Assembly: GCA_016928125.1 (NCBI GenBank) | Contig: JAFGLK010000060.1 | Span: 1 to 6,319 of the forward strand | Reading direction: 5' to 3' | DNA: 6,319 nt | DNA from: Anaerolineae bacterium | GTDB lineage: Bacteria > Chloroflexota > Anaerolineae > UBA1429 | Part shown: positions 4,526 to 6,319 of the stretch, one piece after another | Layout of the letters: every line of letters starts with the position of its first letter | Position numbering within the stretch: position 1 is the first letter of the stretch | The notes under the pieces: generated by a model | What the model saw: the letters and a program-made list of their open reading frames with translations, nothing else | What the model was told of the DNA's origin: nothing | The model's database searches: none | Position numbers and translations under genes: made by a program

Positions 4526-6319
4526 GTGCAGTATGACTGGCATGCGCTGGAGCCCGGCGACCCGCCGCCCGCCCTGCGCGAGGCGGTGGGCGGACATCCC
4601 CTGGTCGCCCAACTCCTGGCCCAGCGCGGCCTGACCGATGCGTCACGGGCGCGCGCCTACCTCGATCCCGATCTCTACCAACCCACGCCGCCCTCCGAGC
4701 TCCCCGGCATGGCGCGGGCCACGGCGCTCGTGCGTGACATGGTGGCTGCCGGCGAGCGGCTGCGCATCTGGGGCGACCTGGACGCTGACGGGCACACGGC
4801 CGCGGCAGTGCTCTATGAGGCTCTCTCCAGGTTGGGCGCGCGTGTGGACTACCGCATGCCGCAGGCCCACGAGGGGCACGGTCTGCATCGGCGCGCCGTA
4901 GAGGATGCGCTCCGCGCCGGGATCGGGCTGTTGATCACCTGCGATACTGGCATCAGTGACCACGACGCCATCCGCACCGCCGTGGAAGGCGGGCTGCAGG
5001 TGATCGTCACCGATCACCACGACCTGCCCGAGATTTTCCCGCCCGCCGAGGCTCTGGTCGATCCCAAGATGCTCGCGCCAGACCACCCGCTCTACGCTCT
5101 CTCGGGGGTCGGTGTGGCCTATCTGTTGGCGCAAGCCCTGCTCGACGAGCCGGAGCATGCTCAGGCGCTGGAATGCACGCTGGACTTGGTGGCGCTGGGG
5201 CTGGTCGCCGATGTGGCGACGCAGGTGGACGATGTCCGCTATCTGATCCAGCGTGGGCTGGCCGTCTTGCGCGCGGGGCAGCGTCCCGGGCTGGCAGCTC
5301 TGGCGCAATCGGCGAGCCTCGACTTGGCCCACGCGACCGAAGCGGATCTGGCCTACCAACTCGGACCGCGGCTGAACGCAGCCGGCCGGCTGGGCAATTC
5401 CGAGAGAGTCGTCCGGCTGCTGGTGACGCCGGAGCCGTCAGAGGCGACGGAGCTGGCCGGCCAGATCGAGGCACTGCATGCTGACCGGCGCGCCCGCATT
5501 GAGGCCACGCTGGCTCGGGCCGAGGGCGTCATCGCAGCCGATCCGGCCTATCTACGGGAGCCGGCCCTCGTGCTGGCCAATGAGGTCTGGGACCCGGCGG
5601 TGTTGGGGGTGGTGGCCTCGGAGCTGGCCCAGCGCTATCACCGCCCAGCCATTCTGATTGCGCATCGCGAGGGAGAGGCCAGCATCGGCTCGGCCCGCTC
5701 GGTGGAGGGGATCGACATCCATGAGGCCATCGCAACCCAGCGCGAGCAGTTGCTGCGCGAGGGCGGCCACCCCATGGCCGCCGGCTTTGCCCTCGATCGG
5801 GATCAACTGGACCACTTTGTGAGCGGTCTGCAGAGCCATCTGAGGACAGCTACGGCCGCGCCGCGGGCCGTCCCCATCCTTGAGCTCGATGCCGAGCTTA
5901 CCTGGGGTGAGCTGGACCTGGAGCTGGCCCGAGAGATCGAGCGCCTGGCTCCCTTTGGGGCGGGCAACCCACAGCCCGTGTTCGTTGTGCGCGGCGGCAC
6001 CCTCGAGCGGCTGGAGAACCTGGGTCAGGAGGAGCAGGGACGACACAAGCGCCTGCATCTGTCCAGCGCCGAGGGCGAGCGGCTGCAGATCATCTGGTTC
6101 AATGCAGGCGAGACGCCGCAACCCGGCGAAGTCTTGGACGTGGCCCTGACTCTCAGGCCAGATTACTGGCGTGGTCGCGAGCGTCTGGAAACGCGCCTGG
6201 TGGACTGGCGCCCGGCCAGCGCCGAGCGGCGAGGATACGCCGAGCGGCGAGGATACGCCGAGCGGCGCACACGCCCCGAGCAACGCGTAGGCGGGAGACA
6301 GATCGTCGACCTGCGTACC
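4526..6319 (+). CDS. recJ: Single-stranded-DNA-specific 5'-3' exonuclease RecJ (3' end beyond window)
   Basis: Metal-dependent 5'-3' exonuclease acting on single-stranded DNA in recombination, mismatch and base-excision repair; cytoplasmic. The frame is open for 598 codons from GTG 4526-4528 to the window edge. The DHH domain has GDLDADGHT (83-91, metal-binding Asp84/86/88), CDTGIS (139-144), TDHHD (162-166) and GLVADV (225-230). PRLNAAGRLGN (281-291) is a RecJ signature at the domain junction. The DHHA1 half has the segment 355-376, SARS (389-392) and EGGHPMAAGF (412-421). An OB-fold region follows at about 450-562 (IERLAPFGAGNPQPVF at 471-486). In the usual W-H/N-x-G-V-I-G-I-V-A-S-R/K motif this protein reads W355-D-P-A and has Glu366 instead of Arg/Lys. 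E. coli RecJ is 577 residues. Here the core is already complete near 562 and is followed by a repeat-encoded basic linker and QIVDLR, suggesting an extra C-terminal domain. It probably has its own promoter, and there is no evident link to the dehydrogenase upstream. Confidence 0.95.
   Translation, partial: MQYDWHALEPGDPPPALREAVGGHPLVAQLLAQRGLTDASRARAYLDPDLYQPTPPSELPGMARATALVRDMVAAGERLRIWGDLDADGHTAAAVLYEALSRLGARVDYRMPQAHEGHGLHRRAVEDALRAGIGLLITCDTGISDHDAIRTAVEGGLQVIVTDHHDLPEIFPPAEALVDPKMLAPDHPLYALSGVGVAYLLAQALLDEPEHAQALECTLDLVALGLVADVATQVDDVRYLIQRGLAVLRAGQRPGLAALAQSASLDLAHATEADLAYQLGPRLNAAGRLGNSERVVRLLVTPEPSEATELAGQIEALHADRRARIEATLARAEGVIAADPAYLREPALVLANEVWDPAVLGVVASELAQRYHRPAILIAHREGEASIGSARSVEGIDIHEAIATQREQLLREGGHPMAAGFALDRDQLDHFVSGLQSHLRTATAAPRAVPILELDAELTWGELDLELAREIERLAPFGAGNPQPVFVVRGGTLERLENLGQEEQGRHKRLHLSSAEGERLQIIWFNAGETPQPGEVLDVALTLRPDYWRGRERLETRLVDWRPASAERRGYAERRGYAERRTRPEQRVGGRQIVDLRT
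6221..6267 (+). repeat. 18-bp tandem repeat (about 2.6 copies) inside recJ
   Basis: GCCGAGCGGCGAGGATAC occurs exactly at 6221-6238 and 6239-6256, and its first 11 bases recur at 6257-6267. The length is a multiple of three, so the frame is kept. It encodes AERRGY, AERRGY, AERR (residues 566-581), a charged linker between the OB region and whatever follows. Identity at every base, including third codon positions, points to recent duplication. Confidence 0.85.

Noticed and set aside
3966..4646. Minus-strand open frame of 226 codons across the dehydrogenase-recJ junction
   Set aside because: It overlaps two real genes antisense, has no convincing start site, and its composition is Arg/Pro/Ala-rich noise.
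5552..6283. Minus-strand open frame of 243 codons opposite recJ, beginning with repeated LGVSSPLGVSS
   Set aside because: The repeated N-terminus is simply the antisense reading of the 18-bp recJ repeat; the sense frame carries all RecJ motifs.
1..6319. Novel defence, mobile or CRISPR system
   Set aside because: I found no spaced repeats of CRISPR type, transposase, integrase, toxin-antitoxin or defence-domain signatures; the genes are core metabolism, transport and repair.

Overview
The window looks like ordinary chromosomal DNA from a GC-rich, free-living bacterium. Clues to the lineage are indirect. PstS is a lipoprotein whose mature N-terminus is a Pro/Thr/Ala/Gln linker of heptad repeats. 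PstC carries an extra N-terminal membrane domain. The pst control region has 11-bp TTAAC direct repeats of the Gram-positive/actinobacterial PhoP style. Together these suggest Chloroflexota or a related deep-branching group, but this is inference and no marker gene here settles it.

Left part, minus strand (positions 1-2850): the 5' half of a high-affinity phosphate uptake operon, read right to left as pstS, pstC, pstA. pstA runs off the left edge; pstB and phoU would be expected beyond it. pstS has a near-perfect Shine-Dalgarno and sits behind a clear candidate Pho box of four 11-bp units (2807-2850) with -10-like boxes just downstream. A perfect 11-bp hairpin in the 180-bp pstS-pstC gap could uncouple abundant binding protein from the permease genes. 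pstC and pstA overlap by four bases and are probably translationally coupled. PstS captures phosphate outside the membrane and PstC/PstA form the channel, to be powered by PstB.

Middle, plus strand (3049-4256): a divergently transcribed zinc-dependent medium-chain alcohol/polyol dehydrogenase of unknown substrate. It has its own candidate sigma70-type promoter and a good ribosome binding site. The divergent intergenic region (2717-3101) holds the pst promoter, the Pho box, two mutually exclusive inverted repeats and the dehydrogenase promoter.

Right part, plus strand (4377-6319): a candidate promoter and about 115-nt leader, then recJ, the 5'-3' single-strand-specific DNA exonuclease. It starts at GTG and is open to the right edge. 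The RecJ core appears complete (DHH, DHHA1 and OB regions). After it the frame enters an 18-bp tandem repeat that encodes an AERRGY linker, apparently leading to a further C-terminal segment outside the window.

The three units (pst operon, dehydrogenase, recJ) show no obvious functional link. I see no RNA genes, mobile elements, CRISPR arrays or defence systems. The most rewarding points are the Pho box, the PstC N-terminal membrane extension, the pstS-pstC hairpin and the repeat-encoded extension of RecJ.
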